Source of the DNA: Perca fluviatilis
Lineage: Eukaryota > Chordata > Actinopteri > Perciformes > Percidae
Length of the DNA stretch: 64,000 nucleotides
Direction: 5' to 3'
Assembly (NCBI RefSeq): GCF_010015445.1
Contig: NC_053115.1
Span: 18,520,005-18,584,004 of the forward strand
Part shown: one piece after another, positions 1 to 11,400 of the stretch
Layout of the letters: every line of letters starts with the position of its first letter
Position numbering within the stretch: position 1 is the stretch's first letter
Translations under genes and position numbers: made by a program
The notes under the pieces: generated by a model
What the model was told of the DNA's origin: nothing
Seen by the model: only the letters and a program-made list of their open reading frames with translations
The model's database searches: none

Positions 1-332
1 GTACAAAACATAACTATTTAGTGCAAGCGCCACAAAATTGTACTAGCTAAACATAGAGCTACTCGACCACTTATGAAACACTGTTCACATGACGGCAGCA
101 TTTCTAACTCATTAAAACTATGTAATAATTGATAATAAAAGGTTAAAACTGATACAAAATGAAATACATTACATCGACCTCTAAAGCTGCATACGGTATC
201 TATATATAATATTGATCATAAAGTGGGTTAATCAACTTCCAGGGCAGCCAAGGTCGACGGCTGTTGTTATCACGGATATTAACGTCAGCTTAGCTCGGGG
301 TAGTGTCAGTTAAACTAGCTACAGTAACTTAC

Positions 333-470
333 CTGTGTGTTTTCACCCTCACGGAAGGCTGAAGCTACTCTCTGCCGGAGAAATGTCCCCAAATCCCGTG
401 CTTTCTTGGCCTCGTCCCGGGGCCATTCCTCACACAGCTTTAGGAACCGACGGTACCTGGTGGCAGACAT
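333..470 (-). CDS. uqcc2: uqcc2 first coding exon (partial gene)
   Basis: This exon encodes the first 46 residues of ubiquinol-cytochrome c reductase complex assembly factor 2, a mitochondrial protein needed for cytochrome b synthesis and complex III assembly. The visible peptide runs [17 protein letters not shown], then [10 protein letters not shown] and AFREGENTQ, which closely matches the known vertebrate N-terminus. The start at 470 is chosen because it aligns with the family start; the open frame extends upstream but that part does not resemble the family. The exon ends at a clean donor (CAG then GTAAGT, 332 downward). The remaining exons must lie to the left of the window. The 332 bases left of the exon are first-intron sequence with nothing recognisable. 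Identity is recognised from memory of the family, not a search. Confidence 0.88.
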
Positions 471-695
471 CTTTGGACAACGGACATGTACTTCTTCTTC
501 TTTGGGTTTTAACTTAACGGCAGATTGCATCCTTAATGTAGCACTACTGCCATCTTCTGGACTTAGCTAACTCCTACAGTGTCCAGTAGGCTGTGTCAGA
601 GCCTCAGTCCTGTTCTCATTCAGGGGTTTATCCATGATATCTATAGACTGTGTAAGATACCAAAACATATCGATCTGCAGTATGTTCTTTACTCC

Positions 696-816
696 TTATG
701 CTGTTACCCCAAATAGTTTCATTTCCTCCAACATGTCCTTTCTCTCTGATACATATTTCCTGCAACTAACAAGCACATGGTCTACAGTTTCTGGTAAGGT
801 TACCTCACAAAGATCA
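696..816 (-). mobile_element. Degenerate LINE 3' ORF tail (zinc-knuckle end)
   Basis: On the minus strand, 816 down to 696 reads as a short protein tail containing CDLC, then a His and a Cys spaced as CxxC-x(n)-H-x(4)-C (ETVDHVLVSC), followed by KYVSERKDMLEEM and a stop. This Cys-His pattern is typical of the C-terminal end of non-LTR retrotransposon polyproteins. The bases to about 545 may be its 3' UTR. No reverse transcriptase core remains, so it is a 5'-truncated copy. It lies just upstream of uqcc2 and may contribute to that promoter region. Assignment to a named LINE clade is not possible from the sequence alone. Confidence 0.5.
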
Positions 817-843
817 CATCATCATCATCATCATCATCATCAT
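817..843. repeat. (ATC)n microsatellite, tail of a LINE
   Basis: About nine uninterrupted ATC units on the plus strand, (GAT)n on the minus strand. It follows an AATAAAGTTGACGATGATG sequence on the minus strand, so it is best read as the simple-repeat tail of the LINE copy to its right. Confidence 0.85.
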
Positions 844-1697
844 CGTCAACTTTATTGCCAGACTCAAGGTCCATTCAGAAGACACAAACATGACAAATAA
901 CATACATTAAAAAGACAAAGATAAACATATAGAGAAATAAAAACAAAAGAAAAGACAGCATTTCTATAAAAGACACACTGTTTCCATACTGATGATTGGT
1001 ATCGTATGGCACTAAACCTAGGATTTGCCAGCAGCATAACAATGCTGTTCTGGGAGACGTTCAGGCAACAAATTAATTTGTAGATCAGACTCCTCAATGA
1101 TGCCTGGAAGGTGCTGAGCCCTGCATTACAAAACAGGTCACTTGCACTAGAGCACCTGGGTTTGTTGAGCAGTATCCTCATACACTCAGCTTGCCTTTTT
1201 ATACTTAGTCCATAAGGGAGCAGTATACAAAGGAGTGCAGTATGCTTTAAACAGGCTAATTTTGACGTCATCTGTGCTCGTGTGGAATTTTCTTACCAGC
1301 ATGTTAGCTTGGGCATATAATATACAAAGCTGCCTGTATATCCTCATCATCAGATAACTGATCTGTAATGTAGTGACAGACACAGATATTTAATTGTATT
1401 ACATACACTCATTACTTGTCCTGACAGATACAAGTCTGGAAAACTGTAACTTTTCCATTTTTGTCCTACGTATCAAGGCAGCACTCTTTTTGGCATTATA
1501 CAACACATCATATTTCACCCCATATTCAGAGCAGATAAAACCAGCACTGCTGGGAGAGAAAATGCCAGATCATCAGCATACATGAAATGATTAACCAAGG
1601 TGTTACCAATCATACAGCCAGTTGTGCATATTGTCAATTGGTTGGATAACTCATCCATGTACAAGTTGAAGAGTGCTGGTGAGAGTAGCTGTACTGC
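844..1697 (-). mobile_element. 5'-truncated LINE, 3' part of reverse transcriptase
   Basis: Reading the minus strand from about 1697 downward gives a broken reverse transcriptase: LSPALFNLYMDELSNQL, then a FMYADDLAF block carrying the catalytic YADD motif, then YGVKYDVLYNAKKSA, LYAQANMLVRKFH, LFKAYCTPLYTAPLW and finally RCSSASDLFCNAGLSTF and ANPRFSAIRY. The pieces fall in different frames with stops between them, so the copy is dead. The order (YADD, thumb, C-terminal tail, (GAT)n tail) shows a 5'-truncated insertion pointing leftward. It fills most of the gap between uqcc2 and tomm6. The family resembles the common L2/Rex-like LINEs of fish, but the clade is inference. Confidence 0.8.
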
Positions 1698-1842
1698 AAA
1701 TCGAGTTGGGTTAAGGACGCGTAAAGTATGAGCTTTATCGCACTCCGTACTTGTGTTACATCCAAACTCTTCCTTCTAGTTTCCCCTGTTCCCATCCTTG
1801 CTCCTGTCTGTTCCCCTCGCTGTTGCTGCTTCTGTCGTCAAG

Positions 1843-2761
1843 ATGAGCGGGGCGAACGGTAAAAAGGGTCCTTCCTCCGGTGTGATGGAGTGGATCGGTT
1901 CAGCGTGTCGATTTGCAACGGACAGAAACGACTTCAGAAGGTGAGATAATGGGGATGAAACGATGTGTGTTTGAACGGTGTGGTCGTTAGCCGCGTAGCT
2001 AACGTTAGCACACACTGCGTCCGTCAGGGAGATTTGTCCTTGCCTCGTCCAATCTCTCTCGGATTTCAGAACTTAGTCAAATCACTTGGTCAATATCAAG
2101 CCATGTGGCCGCAACCATCCCCTGTTCAATTCCGGTTCGTGCTGTAGCTACCCCTCTTTCCCGTCAGTTTCTGGCTGTATCTTTACTGTCGATGAAATTA
2201 CAACGTCTGTTTTGTGTTCATGTACAAAATAATGACCATCATCTGATATTATTATTATCCCATTGTATTGTCCGTGTCACGGGGACTTGTTTAGTTTATT
2301 TAACGCGTTCAAGTGCATGATGGGTTTCGGGACCCCGAAGGACGAGGCCCCCGCCAGTTCACGTTTAATGTCATCACATCGTACGCGAGGGTCACCGGGG
2401 ACCCGAAGCTCAACGCAAGGCCAATACAAAATGTCAAATAAAGTGAACGGGTCCCAGTGACTCGAAGGACAACACAAGCTTAGGTTACATTGAATACAAG
2501 CCCAGCAGGTAATATTTGCCCCATAGGTAAATAGAGGCTCATTTAGCCTCAGTCTTTTCAGCTGACCTAGAGATGTATTTGTTGTGCTGTTTGTTTATAG
2601 TTTAATGTTGTAAGAATATACTCTCATGTGGGGCTCAGTGCATGTCTTATCATTCATTTTTCAGGAATCTTCTGGTCAACCTGGGCTTGTTTGCAGCGGG
2701 TGTCTGGGTTGCAAGAAATCTCTCCGATTTTGATCTGATGTCTCCTCAGCCCGTAACATAA
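1843..2761 (+). CDS. tomm6: tomm6, subunit of the outer mitochondrial membrane translocase
   Basis: Two coding exons, 1843..1940 and 2665..2761, joined in phase 2, give a 64-residue protein. TOM6 is a small tail-anchored subunit that stabilises the TOM import complex in the outer mitochondrial membrane. The peptide contains RFATDRNDFRR at the junction, then LLVNLGLFAAGVWVARNLSD, a single membrane segment, ending DLMSPQPVT; these blocks match vertebrate TOM6 closely. The ATG at 1843 is the first in a good context (cgtcaagATGa). Donor is AAG|GTGAGA, acceptor TTTTTCAG. A probable 3' UTR exon starts at 3011 after CCTTTTAG and holds AATAAA near 3050. The N-terminal part is poorly conserved, as usual for this family. 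Confidence 0.9.
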
Positions 2762-3203
2762 CCTGGTCAAAATACATCACCACCGAAACCAGGGTGACGG
2801 TGAGATCATGAAATAATCTTCTTTATTCGAGCCAGAGGGAGGTGTTGCATAGCTATTGGCCAAGCTAATGTGTGTTATAGTAGCAAGTAACTTTATTTAT
2901 CATGAAAATCAAGTTGCAATCGAACTGCAGTTCATATGCAGACCAATGTTCCAAATGATTTGCTTGAAGGGGTACATGTTTGTAATGGATGTGCTTTTTG
3001 TTCCTTTTAGGTGTCTTGGACCAACAAAGAAGAAGAAACAAGGGACATGAATAAATTACTTTTGTATGACTAGTTTTACTTTGAAAACAAATCATCTTGT
3101 TGACCCAAATCAGCTTCATCAGTTTTTGTTGTCCCATAGATTTTGAAATAGCTTTCATTTAATGTTACAAATTTGAACCATGTGTGATGTGATTTCTGCA
3201 GCT

Positions 3204-3995
3204 ATGTCCGCTCAGGAGCTCTTTGTTGCTGCAGCTCGTAAATGTCTATCTGCTGGTAGAAAATCTCTTTCCGTCCCTCAGAGTCTGGATCTGGCTGTTC
3301 AGGTCTTAGCTCTTGATTTGGGATTGAAACCGGCTTTATTGTACGATAGCAACGGTGCCGGTGCAGATCAGGTGCAACAGTATTTGAGCTCTTTGCAGTC
3401 TTCCCAGCTTGTGTCTAAGTCACTTCTCACACTGGATTTAAATGGAAACACTCTTATTATTAATCCACTTACAGTCAGATCAAATGTAGAACAGCTGGTT
3501 CATGATAACAACGTGGCTTTTATTGATGTCTGCCACTCACTGGAGAAGCCAACCATCGCTGGCCTGCTCAGAGGAGAGCTGAAGAGCATGACACACGATT
3601 TACAGCTTCTCCTGAGAGGGGTTGAACAACTGAAGGAGGCTGAGAAACCTCATTATGTTGGAGAGAAGTCAGAGGAGTGGAACCTGTGCACAGCGTTTGG
3701 TATTTTATTGGGTTTCCCCGTCACTTACTGGTTCGATCAGACCAAGAGTTTTGAAAACTGTCTGTCTATGACTCCCCTGATGGTGACTACAGCTTCAGCA
3801 ACATGGCAGGCAGACACCGCAGGTCACAGATGTTGTTTGTACTCCTTCAGCGTCCCGGCTGTTCTGCTTAAAGCGGTGCAGTCCAACCTGGAAAACTGGA
3901 AGCTTTGTTTACAAGAAAGATTTCAGCAGCAAAATGTCCTAAAGGATCTTACAGTTTGTCAATCCACAGTCACTCTGCCCTCAGTCTGTTTGTAA
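3204..3995 (+). CDS. c1orf74: C1orf74 homologue (UPF0739 family)
   Basis: A single coding exon for 263 residues. The family's function is unknown; I recognise it from the pattern of conserved blocks: ARKCLSAGRKSLSV and LGLKPALLYD near the N-terminus, NTLIINPLTV, then the strongly conserved EWNLCTAFGILLGFPVTYWF, NCLSMTPL, LYSFSVPAVLL and the C-terminal VTLPSV. Length agrees with the family (about 270). I start at 3204 rather than the in-frame ATG at 3180 because TTTCTGCAG ending at 3201 looks like a splice acceptor, so the upstream codons would be intronic and a non-coding 5' exon would lie further left. A polyadenylation signal AATAAA sits near 4018, close to the stop. It is convergent with sirt4. 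No membrane segment or signal peptide is obvious. Confidence 0.85.
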   Translation: MSAQELFVAAARKCLSAGRKSLSVPQSLDLAVQVLALDLGLKPALLYDSNGAGADQVQQYLSSLQSSQLVSKSLLTLDLNGNTLIINPLTVRSNVEQLVHDNNVAFIDVCHSLEKPTIAGLLRGELKSMTHDLQLLLRGVEQLKEAEKPHYVGEKSEEWNLCTAFGILLGFPVTYWFDQTKSFENCLSMTPLMVTTASATWQADTAGHRCCLYSFSVPAVLLKAVQSNLENWKLCLQERFQQQNVLKDLTVCQSTVTLPSVCL

Positions 3996-5438
3996 TGCGA
4001 GCATGAAGTTGTCTTTAAATAAACTGTTAAAGACGATGTGGTTTTTACTTTATCACTCCATTAAACTGTGTCAAAACAGCTGTTTTTTTAAAAATGTACA
4101 GTGGTATTCAAACCCTGCGTTAACCCCCTCTGATTGAGTGATGTGCACATACAACCTACATTATGACACACGATGAAAGTGATCAAATACACTTCATTTA
4201 ATGTATGGAGTGCTATACTTTGAAAATATGTATTTTAATTAAGTAACAGACAATGTTTTTGTCATGACATTTAATTTACACTTGCATCAGTTTCAGGTAA
4301 AACATGATCAGTTTGTAATTTCAAGCCTTGTACTTGTATAGTTTCATTCTTTAATTTGAAAAAAAAGGTCCATCCTATTGACTGTAAGCATTTAAAATGT
4401 ACACCCACTGTATCAATGTCAGCAAACTAACTAAATAATTCCAGGATAGCACAAATCACACCCTTTAATACAAGCTGATTGCCGTAATTTTTGTGTTATC
4501 TTTTGAAAAAGTTTCGAAAACATTGTCAAATCACCCTTTTTTTGTGTCTTACCTACAACACGATTTTAACCTTTGTGCAATAACAGCATGCACTTACACA
4601 AACAAGAAGACAGCTTAACCCATTTTTTCGATACAATACAGTATTGCTTGTAGCTCATTTCGTATAAACTAGAAACACCTCGTGGTTGTATGCCTCCTCC
4701 AACCAGTCAAGTTGCAGTTTATATCCATGTCTGTCCAGACGCTAATGTAGCAGTGGCACTAGACGATGCTTCAAATACGGATGGTGCTGCAAACATCTTC
4801 AACATCTGACATTATGTCACAGTGAAGTTGACCTTTGACCTTTTGGATATAAAATGTCAACTTCATTTTTTCTAATTAGACTTTTAAGTGAAATTTTTGT
4901 CATAATTAGCGTAGTAATTCATGAGTCATGGCCAAAAACATGTTTTGTGAGGTCACAGTGACCGTTGACCACCAAATTCTTATCCTCATCCTCCAAGTGG
5001 ACGTTTGTGCCAAGGCTGAAGAAATTCACTCCAGGCATTCTGGCCATGGGACGGACAACCCGAAAACGGCTCAGAGGCATAAAAAAAAAAGCATCAGTCG
5101 AGTCTTTTTGTTTTCCCTGGCAGAGGCGATGCATCTGTTGGACTAAGATATTAATCCACCTGACACAAATCTGTGTGCATGGAAGTTGAATTTTTTTTAA
5201 TGTTCTGCATGAAATAGGTGAAAGTAGATACCGTCAGTTTTTGCCCTACTTTGATCGTATACAGTGAATTATCCTGGCAGAGTAGTGCAGATGCTGCTTG
5301 CTCCTTTTACGTGACGTAAAAAAAGTACCTAACAGCTGAGACAGTCATCCTGAAGTAGATCACGTTGTTTACCGGTTTAAGTCTGAGGTAGTTTCGACCA
5401 GCTTAATGTAGAATATCCAAACTGCATGTCCATGCCAG
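3996..5438. other. Intergenic gap between C1orf74 homologue and sirt4
   Basis: AT-rich sequence holding the short 3' UTR of the upstream gene, a non-autonomous transposon (4689..5081, listed separately) and the 3' UTR of sirt4 on the other strand. I see no further coding exon here. Confidence 0.7.
4689..5081. mobile_element. Non-autonomous DNA element with TATGCCTC ends
   Basis: The segment starts TATGCCTCC and ends GAGGCATA, a short terminal inverted repeat. Inside it has GTTGACCTTTGACC and GGTCACAGTGACCGTTGACC blocks and the phrase GGGACGGACAACCCGAAAAC near the right end. I recall this combination as a highly repeated element in many fish genomes. It carries no gene. Confidence 0.6.
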
Positions 5439-7090
5439 TCAGAGAGGTTGAACGACTGGCAGCACTTCACCGCAGCGGCCGCTCACTTTCAGCTCAGCCA
5501 GGTGATCTGCCCTCGTGGGCCCAATGTTCACGATGGCAACTGAGATTTTAAGATCACGCGCTGCCAGTAAAAACCTGTATCCTGAATATACCTTGTGAAT
5601 AAGAGAGAAAAGGGCACGATTAAATACAATAGTCCAGAATAAATGTGCTGTAAACCAGTTATTTTGACCAAGGTTCTTCACAGATTTTCTAAAAACCTAC
5701 CTGTAACGATGACCCTGCGACTAGAACCGCATCAGACTCTCCCAGTCTGTCGTGCACAAACTGTACCGTCGCTTTGTTCACAGAGTCTCCAAAAAATGTG
5801 ACCTCAGGCTTCAGTATTCCTCCACATTGCTCACAGGAGGGAACTCTGAAATGGAGGACCTGCTCGTCCTCTATGAAGACATCACCGTCCGGAGCCACGC
5901 CGCCCGCCTGCGCTCTCCAGTCTGGGTTTAGTGCTACAAATCGTGTCTGGAGCTCCTCCCTCGCTGAGATGGCACCACAGCCAAGACACATCACCCTGAG
6001 GACACATTTATGAACACTAAGAATTCATTGTGTCTACAACACAATGAAAGGTAATGGGATTTCATTTGTGGTGTTCACAGCATAAAAACAACAGATTTCT
6101 TTGCAACTACTTTCTATGTTAGAAAATAGAACCTACTGTATGTAAACTGTTGACACCGGAGTCTGTGGATTATCCAGAGTGACCATGACACCTTTTTCTT
6201 TGATTGATATTGCTAATGAACTATTGAATAAAATGTTTGAATGTTGTGGGCACTACAAATTCAATTCAATTCATCTCCATTGTATTTGGGTGGCAACATA
6301 CAGTACATCAAAGGCAGATATCTCGAAACCTGGGCAAAGAAAACCAAAACTATCTGTGTGGCTGGATACTGTCATTTGGTCGAACCTTTAAATATTCAGC
6401 TGTATTTTTTACTAATGATAAATTACCTAACTGGCACTATTATTTTTTCAAATTGTTTAAACAAATATAATGACTTCTCATGCACCAATATGTAACAGTT
6501 CTAGCTTTTCCATGAATCCTGGACAAAATAAAACAAATCTGAAGACCGCAATCTTGACTAACTATTCGAGCAGGTTCATGAAAAATGTGTCCGGTGTTTC
6601 CTCACCTGTGAGCGCAGCCGTGGAGCTCAGTCAGTCTTTTCTGTCCCGCCTTTGAATGAAGAGCATCCACATTCTGTGTCACCAGCCAGTGCAGCTTGCC
6701 TCTCTCCTCCCACCGCTGCAGGGCCTTGTGTGCAGAGTTCGGCTGATGGGTGGAGAACTGTGGCCACCCGAGAAAGTTTCTGGCCCAGTAGCGCTGACGG
6801 GACTTTGCACTGCGGACAAACTCCGCATACTGCATGGGTCGTCGGTCAGTGCGAGCATACAGCCCGACGCCCTCTGAGCGGTAATCAGGGATTCCTGACT
6901 CCGTGGAGAGTCCAGCTCCACTGATAACGAACAGGCGACTGGCTCGGGACACAAAGCCCTGCAGCAGCTCCAGGGAGTGGGCATCAGTGGTGCTGCAGGC
7001 GGGTACAAAACTCACCATACCTGCAGGGACTGAGGATGCCCTCCTTACAGGTGCTGTGTGCATTGCAAGGATCCGCCGTGGCAATGTCAT
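5439..7090 (-). CDS. sirt4: sirt4, mitochondrial sirtuin (NAD-dependent lipoamidase/ADP-ribosyltransferase)
   Basis: Three coding exons on the minus strand, 7090..6606, 5995..5701 and 5591..5439, give 310 residues with intact phases (2, then 0). The first 24 residues ([20 protein letters not shown]) are Arg-rich and lack acids, as expected of a matrix-targeting peptide. The NAD fold is clear: [28 protein letters not shown], the catalytic His in LTELHG, two zinc CxxC pairs (CLGCG and CEQCGG), FFGDSVN, GSSLQVYSGYRF and NIGPTRAD near the C-terminus. These blocks and length (human 314) identify SIRT4 rather than SIRT5. The ATG lies directly after a TTACTGTAG acceptor, so a non-coding first exon is likely further right. 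Intron 2 is only 109 bases. Known role: represses pyruvate and glutamate oxidation in the matrix. Confidence 0.95.
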
Positions 7091-8490
7091 CTACAGTAAG
7101 ACAAACTGATGATTAGAAATAAAACCGCACGTTGTTTACACCGCCTGCTCCGCTCCATGTTCCTCCACAAAGGGGCAGCGGTGACAAGTCCCTGTACAAG
7201 TGAATGCTATAACAGTCAGAAGATAGCTGAGAAGCTACACGACACACAGCGAGCTAGCTAATACAATTGAATAACAATGTTTAGGGTTAATGGCGTTTCA
7301 ACCGGTAGCCAACAGCTGGCTAACAGACAATGTCAGCTAGCTAACTTTGTTTAACTAGCTAGGTCAGTTAGCTACTATACCGTATTCGTGAGTTATGACG
7401 GTGGCTGCGGTTTAACGTTACTGTAATAACTGGTACAGCAAAGTGTCAGCAGCTACACAATGTTGGTTGAATAATGTTACCAACAGGCTGATATAAGATG
7501 GGAACATTTGTCACAGTGGCAGAAACAGGAAATACCCAGTTTTATGTAACACTAAACACAGTCGCCCTGTAGTCTGGGAGTTGTAGTCCAGGATTATGGT
7601 GTTCAGTTTTATTTGCCATTTTCTCAAGAAATTTACACATTTCTTTTTAACATCCCTGAATGTTTTTATTTCCATTACTGTGCAGCCACTAAAATCATAA
7701 AATCCCTGTTATTCTTTTGTGATCAATTTTATATTGGTATTTGCATACCATTATATAACATAACATATAACATATTGATATCTTTAAATTATTTATAAAA
7801 GTTATTACTTTACACAGACACAGGTAATATAGAAAAAAAGATGACTGAAAAACTTTGCACCAACTTACCTGCATTACACACCTTGCATTACATATTGGTA
7901 CAAAACATACATTGTGTTACAAACAAAGTACAATGTAGTAGTCATAGCTGTATTCAGCTGCAGCACTTCCTGTGAGCTTCAATCTCAAACATTCTGTAAA
8001 CAAGTGTGAAGGTCCTTAATATAAAATGTGTAAACATTTATATCCTCCAGGGTTGAGGCCATTCATTTCAGAGCTGCTATAAGAATAATGAACAATATTA
8101 ATAAGCATTGCTTTAAAAGGGCATCCCCATATATCTAATGGTCCCCAGTCTTACACTCACTTTGATATGTAATAACAAATACAGGGATATATTTTGCGCA
8201 TGTAAAAATTTAACATGGTTATATTTTCATGTCCTACACACATGGATATTAGATCCATATATTTACAAGTGTATCCATGTCTTTTCGTATCAATGCTGCC
8301 TATTATCTCAACTTCTTTGTGTGAGGCTTTATGTTTGCACTTTGCAGTGGTAATGACAGAAATTTGTTTTCAGGTCTAAAAATACAAAAGGAATTCAGTC
8401 ATCAGATATGGACGAAACAAGTTAGTGGATGAAGTGTTGAACCACTGCAGAGTAGCGCAGACAAAGGTGACGTTTCCTTCTGTGTGTCCG
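7091..8490. other. Intergenic region, sirt4 promoter side and 3' flank of the transferrin-like gene
   Basis: From 7091 to about 7600 this is the likely 5' UTR exon and promoter of sirt4, including an SBS/ZNF143-type motif (listed separately). From about 7600 to 8490 it is AT-rich 3' UTR and flank of the transferrin-family gene on the same strand. No coding exon is visible. Confidence 0.6.
7568..7588 (-). promoter_or_regulatory. SBS/ZNF143-type promoter motif upstream of sirt4
   Basis: On the minus strand the bases read ACTACAACTCCCAGACTACA. This is very close to the known vertebrate promoter element ACTACAANTCCCAGNNTGC bound by ZNF143/STAF and also linked to THAP11 and Notch complexes. It lies about 480 bases upstream of the sirt4 start codon in the sense direction, a plausible promoter position for a housekeeping mitochondrial gene. 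Confidence 0.55.
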
Positions 8491-11400
8491 TTAGAATATG
8501 CTGCACACGTCCTGATTACAAAACTCCAAGATATCTGTTATAAGGAAAATACATTTAAACATTAGCATTATTAACAAGTGTGAGGGTTAGTTTGATTATA
8601 TGTTTGACAATATAGCAAGTGTCTGTGATTACAGTCGTACCAGAGCGTGTGCAGTTGAAGGCAGTTTCTGCGCGACTATAAAATTCCTCTCCAAGGATGG
8701 AGCGGTAGTCCATGTGGCTTGTGTGGACAAAACACTGAGTTGCGTCTTTGAACAGCAGATCACTTTCTCCATATTGCTGAGACTCAAAGAGCTTGAACTC
8801 TGCATTTGGGTTGGCTGCCAAAGTTTCCTATAAAGGTTAGACACAAAGTACTTTTACTTTTGATACTTTAAAGTACATTACTTATTTTATTACATTTTGA
8901 ATGCAGAACTTTTACTTTTAACAAAGTATTTCTACAGTGTGGTATTACTACTTTTACTTAAAGGGATATTATGCTGTATTTTCCTAAAAGAACAATGTAC
9001 AGAATACAAAAGCAATCCCTCTCAATGATTACTTATGACCCACTAGAAGTGTGTGGCAGTGTCTTTATCTGCAGAGACCCTGCCATCTGCCTGTATCTTC
9101 TTATTTTGCTGTGTACGGGACATTTCTGGGTACCAGCCTTTGGGCACTGGGTGTGTAGTCCCCATGCATGCGTCGGACACAGTGCCGAAAAAAACGCAAA
9201 TATAGTGAGGCAAAACGCCAAGTGGACAAAGTTTGTTCAGAAAAAAGAGCAAAGCCGGGGTTGGCTTTCACTTTGGCGTGCAATGCTGCAGGTAGTACAC
9301 TGGGCAGTGTTCTGGCAGCGGTCAGGGGAGGTGCGCTTCTGGTGTCGTTGAGGCATTATTATGTAACCCACACAACTTCTAGGCAAGACCCGCCCTTCAA
9401 TAGCATTCACACGCTACTATTGGCCAGGCGTCCATGCTTACACAAGGTAACGTAATCCGATTTGTTCAGGTCCTATCCCCTGACCAATCGGCTATCCTAA
9501 CCTTAACCACTCAAGGTCAATGCCTAACCCCAACCAATCGAGCTGCTTCGTAGAGCGGGACTTGCCTAGAAGTTAGGTGAGATCCATAATAACGCATTGT
9601 TGAGCCAAGGGGAGGAGGAGCCAACTTTGATTGTTGTGTTTACAAACCGTAAGGGACAACTCCTGCATAGTATGTCTCTAAGTAAAATATCTGAATACTT
9701 CACTGCCCATAGTACAGTAAAACCAAATACTGGTATCAAATGTCTGATCAGATCAGATCATTCCTGATTTAAATCAGAATTTTGCTCATTTTAGACTATT
9801 TTACTCAGGAAAGTATCTTATGAAGCTGCTGAAATGTGTCTTTTTTGCTTGTGTCTATATTTCTCGAAGTAAAGCATCAAACTGTGACATGAAATAACCC
9901 TGTCCTAAATGCAATGGTAAACACCGTGGAGTTTAGCATGAGGCGAACCAGAGAAAGACACCATCAAGACTTTCATATCATCTGTCCCAAGCAGCAGTTT
10001 TAAGGGTTTACTGTAAGTGGTGGAGATGCTGCTGAGCCACAGAGCGAGCGTAACTGAAACATTCGCTATTCTTGACAACTTAAAGCGGCAGCAGATTCCA
10101 ACACAGTGTGTACAAGGAAAACGGATTTAAAACACTAGCAATTATTTAAAAAAAAATCTGTTTACATGAGCTGACCTGTGACTTCATGAGGAAGTCGTAC
10201 ACTCGTGCCGTGAGCACCGGCCGTGTCATGATGATGTTCGGTGGGATGACGCCGAGGTTACAGCTCTCCCACTCTGACAACGGGGCCCGACGACCATCAC
10301 CGCACAGCAGCTCATAGTCGGATGACGTCCACCCCTCTGCCCAACCGGTGGAACTCAAACCTGAAATACAACATGACAAAAGTATAATGTAACATCATAA
10401 ACAAACAGTATATTTAGCATCAGTGTGTGTGTGTGTGTGTGTCAAAACTTCATCTTATAATCTTCAATAATCTCACTGAGGATGTTGGCAAGAAGGTTGT
10501 GTTGCTCGAGGAAGGCCACATCACCATAGCTTTTACCACTGGGATCTCCAACCAGACACCTATGAATAATGAGGAAAGCATTAAATGTTCAGTTCAGACA
10601 AATTCAATTAACAATAAATATTTTTTCACATAGCCATAGTAGCATCCAGCTACACAAGTAGTTCTGATTTTGTTTCCCCAAGGTTTGAGATATTGGTCTC
10701 TAAACTTTTAGCCGCCACTCAAATACAATAGAGGTGGAGGCAGAAGTTGTTTTTAATTAGAACTACTTTCTACCAGAGCACCATAAACTTAATTCCATTG
10801 ACATCAATTGTATATGGGTGGCGGCAAATCTAATAAACAAAACTATCTTAATGACTGTATAATGCAAAAGATAACTTAGAAAATGTGCTTTTTCAATGCT
10901 CCACACCAGCAATCACAGATGAACAGAAAGCTCTGTGTAAGCCACTGTGCGTACCTTAACGCGCCCATGTTGCCATAGTAACGTTCGTTGTGGTTGTCAG
11001 CGCAGCGTTTGGTGGCAGCCTCCCCTGTGCCTCCCAGACACACTTTACACAGATTCCCCTGAGAGCCAGGGAGGCAGCCTTTCCAAAACACATCGTTGTA
11101 CACTAAGGAAACACAAAGTGGGATAACTGCAGCTACGCTGTGTGTGAGGTGTAAAGGTCAAGAGGTCACAGCTCACAGAGAAGAGCTATAACACGAAGAG
11201 GATTGCCATATAAAGTTGAATTCTGGTTCAATAAAGCTTTTTATGCAGCTCCACATGAATGATTCCATACAGTACCTTGGTTTGGATCACAGGGGGAGCT
11301 GCTGTTATGCTCCAGGCTTAACGTGTGTCTGTATGGCAGCAGCCAGCCTGCCGGACTGTACATGTGGCCATGACAGGAGCGCCGGCCTCCGAGGTTCCCG

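Noticed and set aside
634..900. Open frame with a run of nine His residues
   Set aside because: The His run is the (ATC)n microsatellite read in one frame. The frame crosses two LINE remnants running the other way.
3180..3203. Earlier in-frame ATG for the C1orf74 homologue
   Set aside because: The bases before 3202 look like a splice acceptor (TTTCTGCAG), and the extra residues do not fit the family start.
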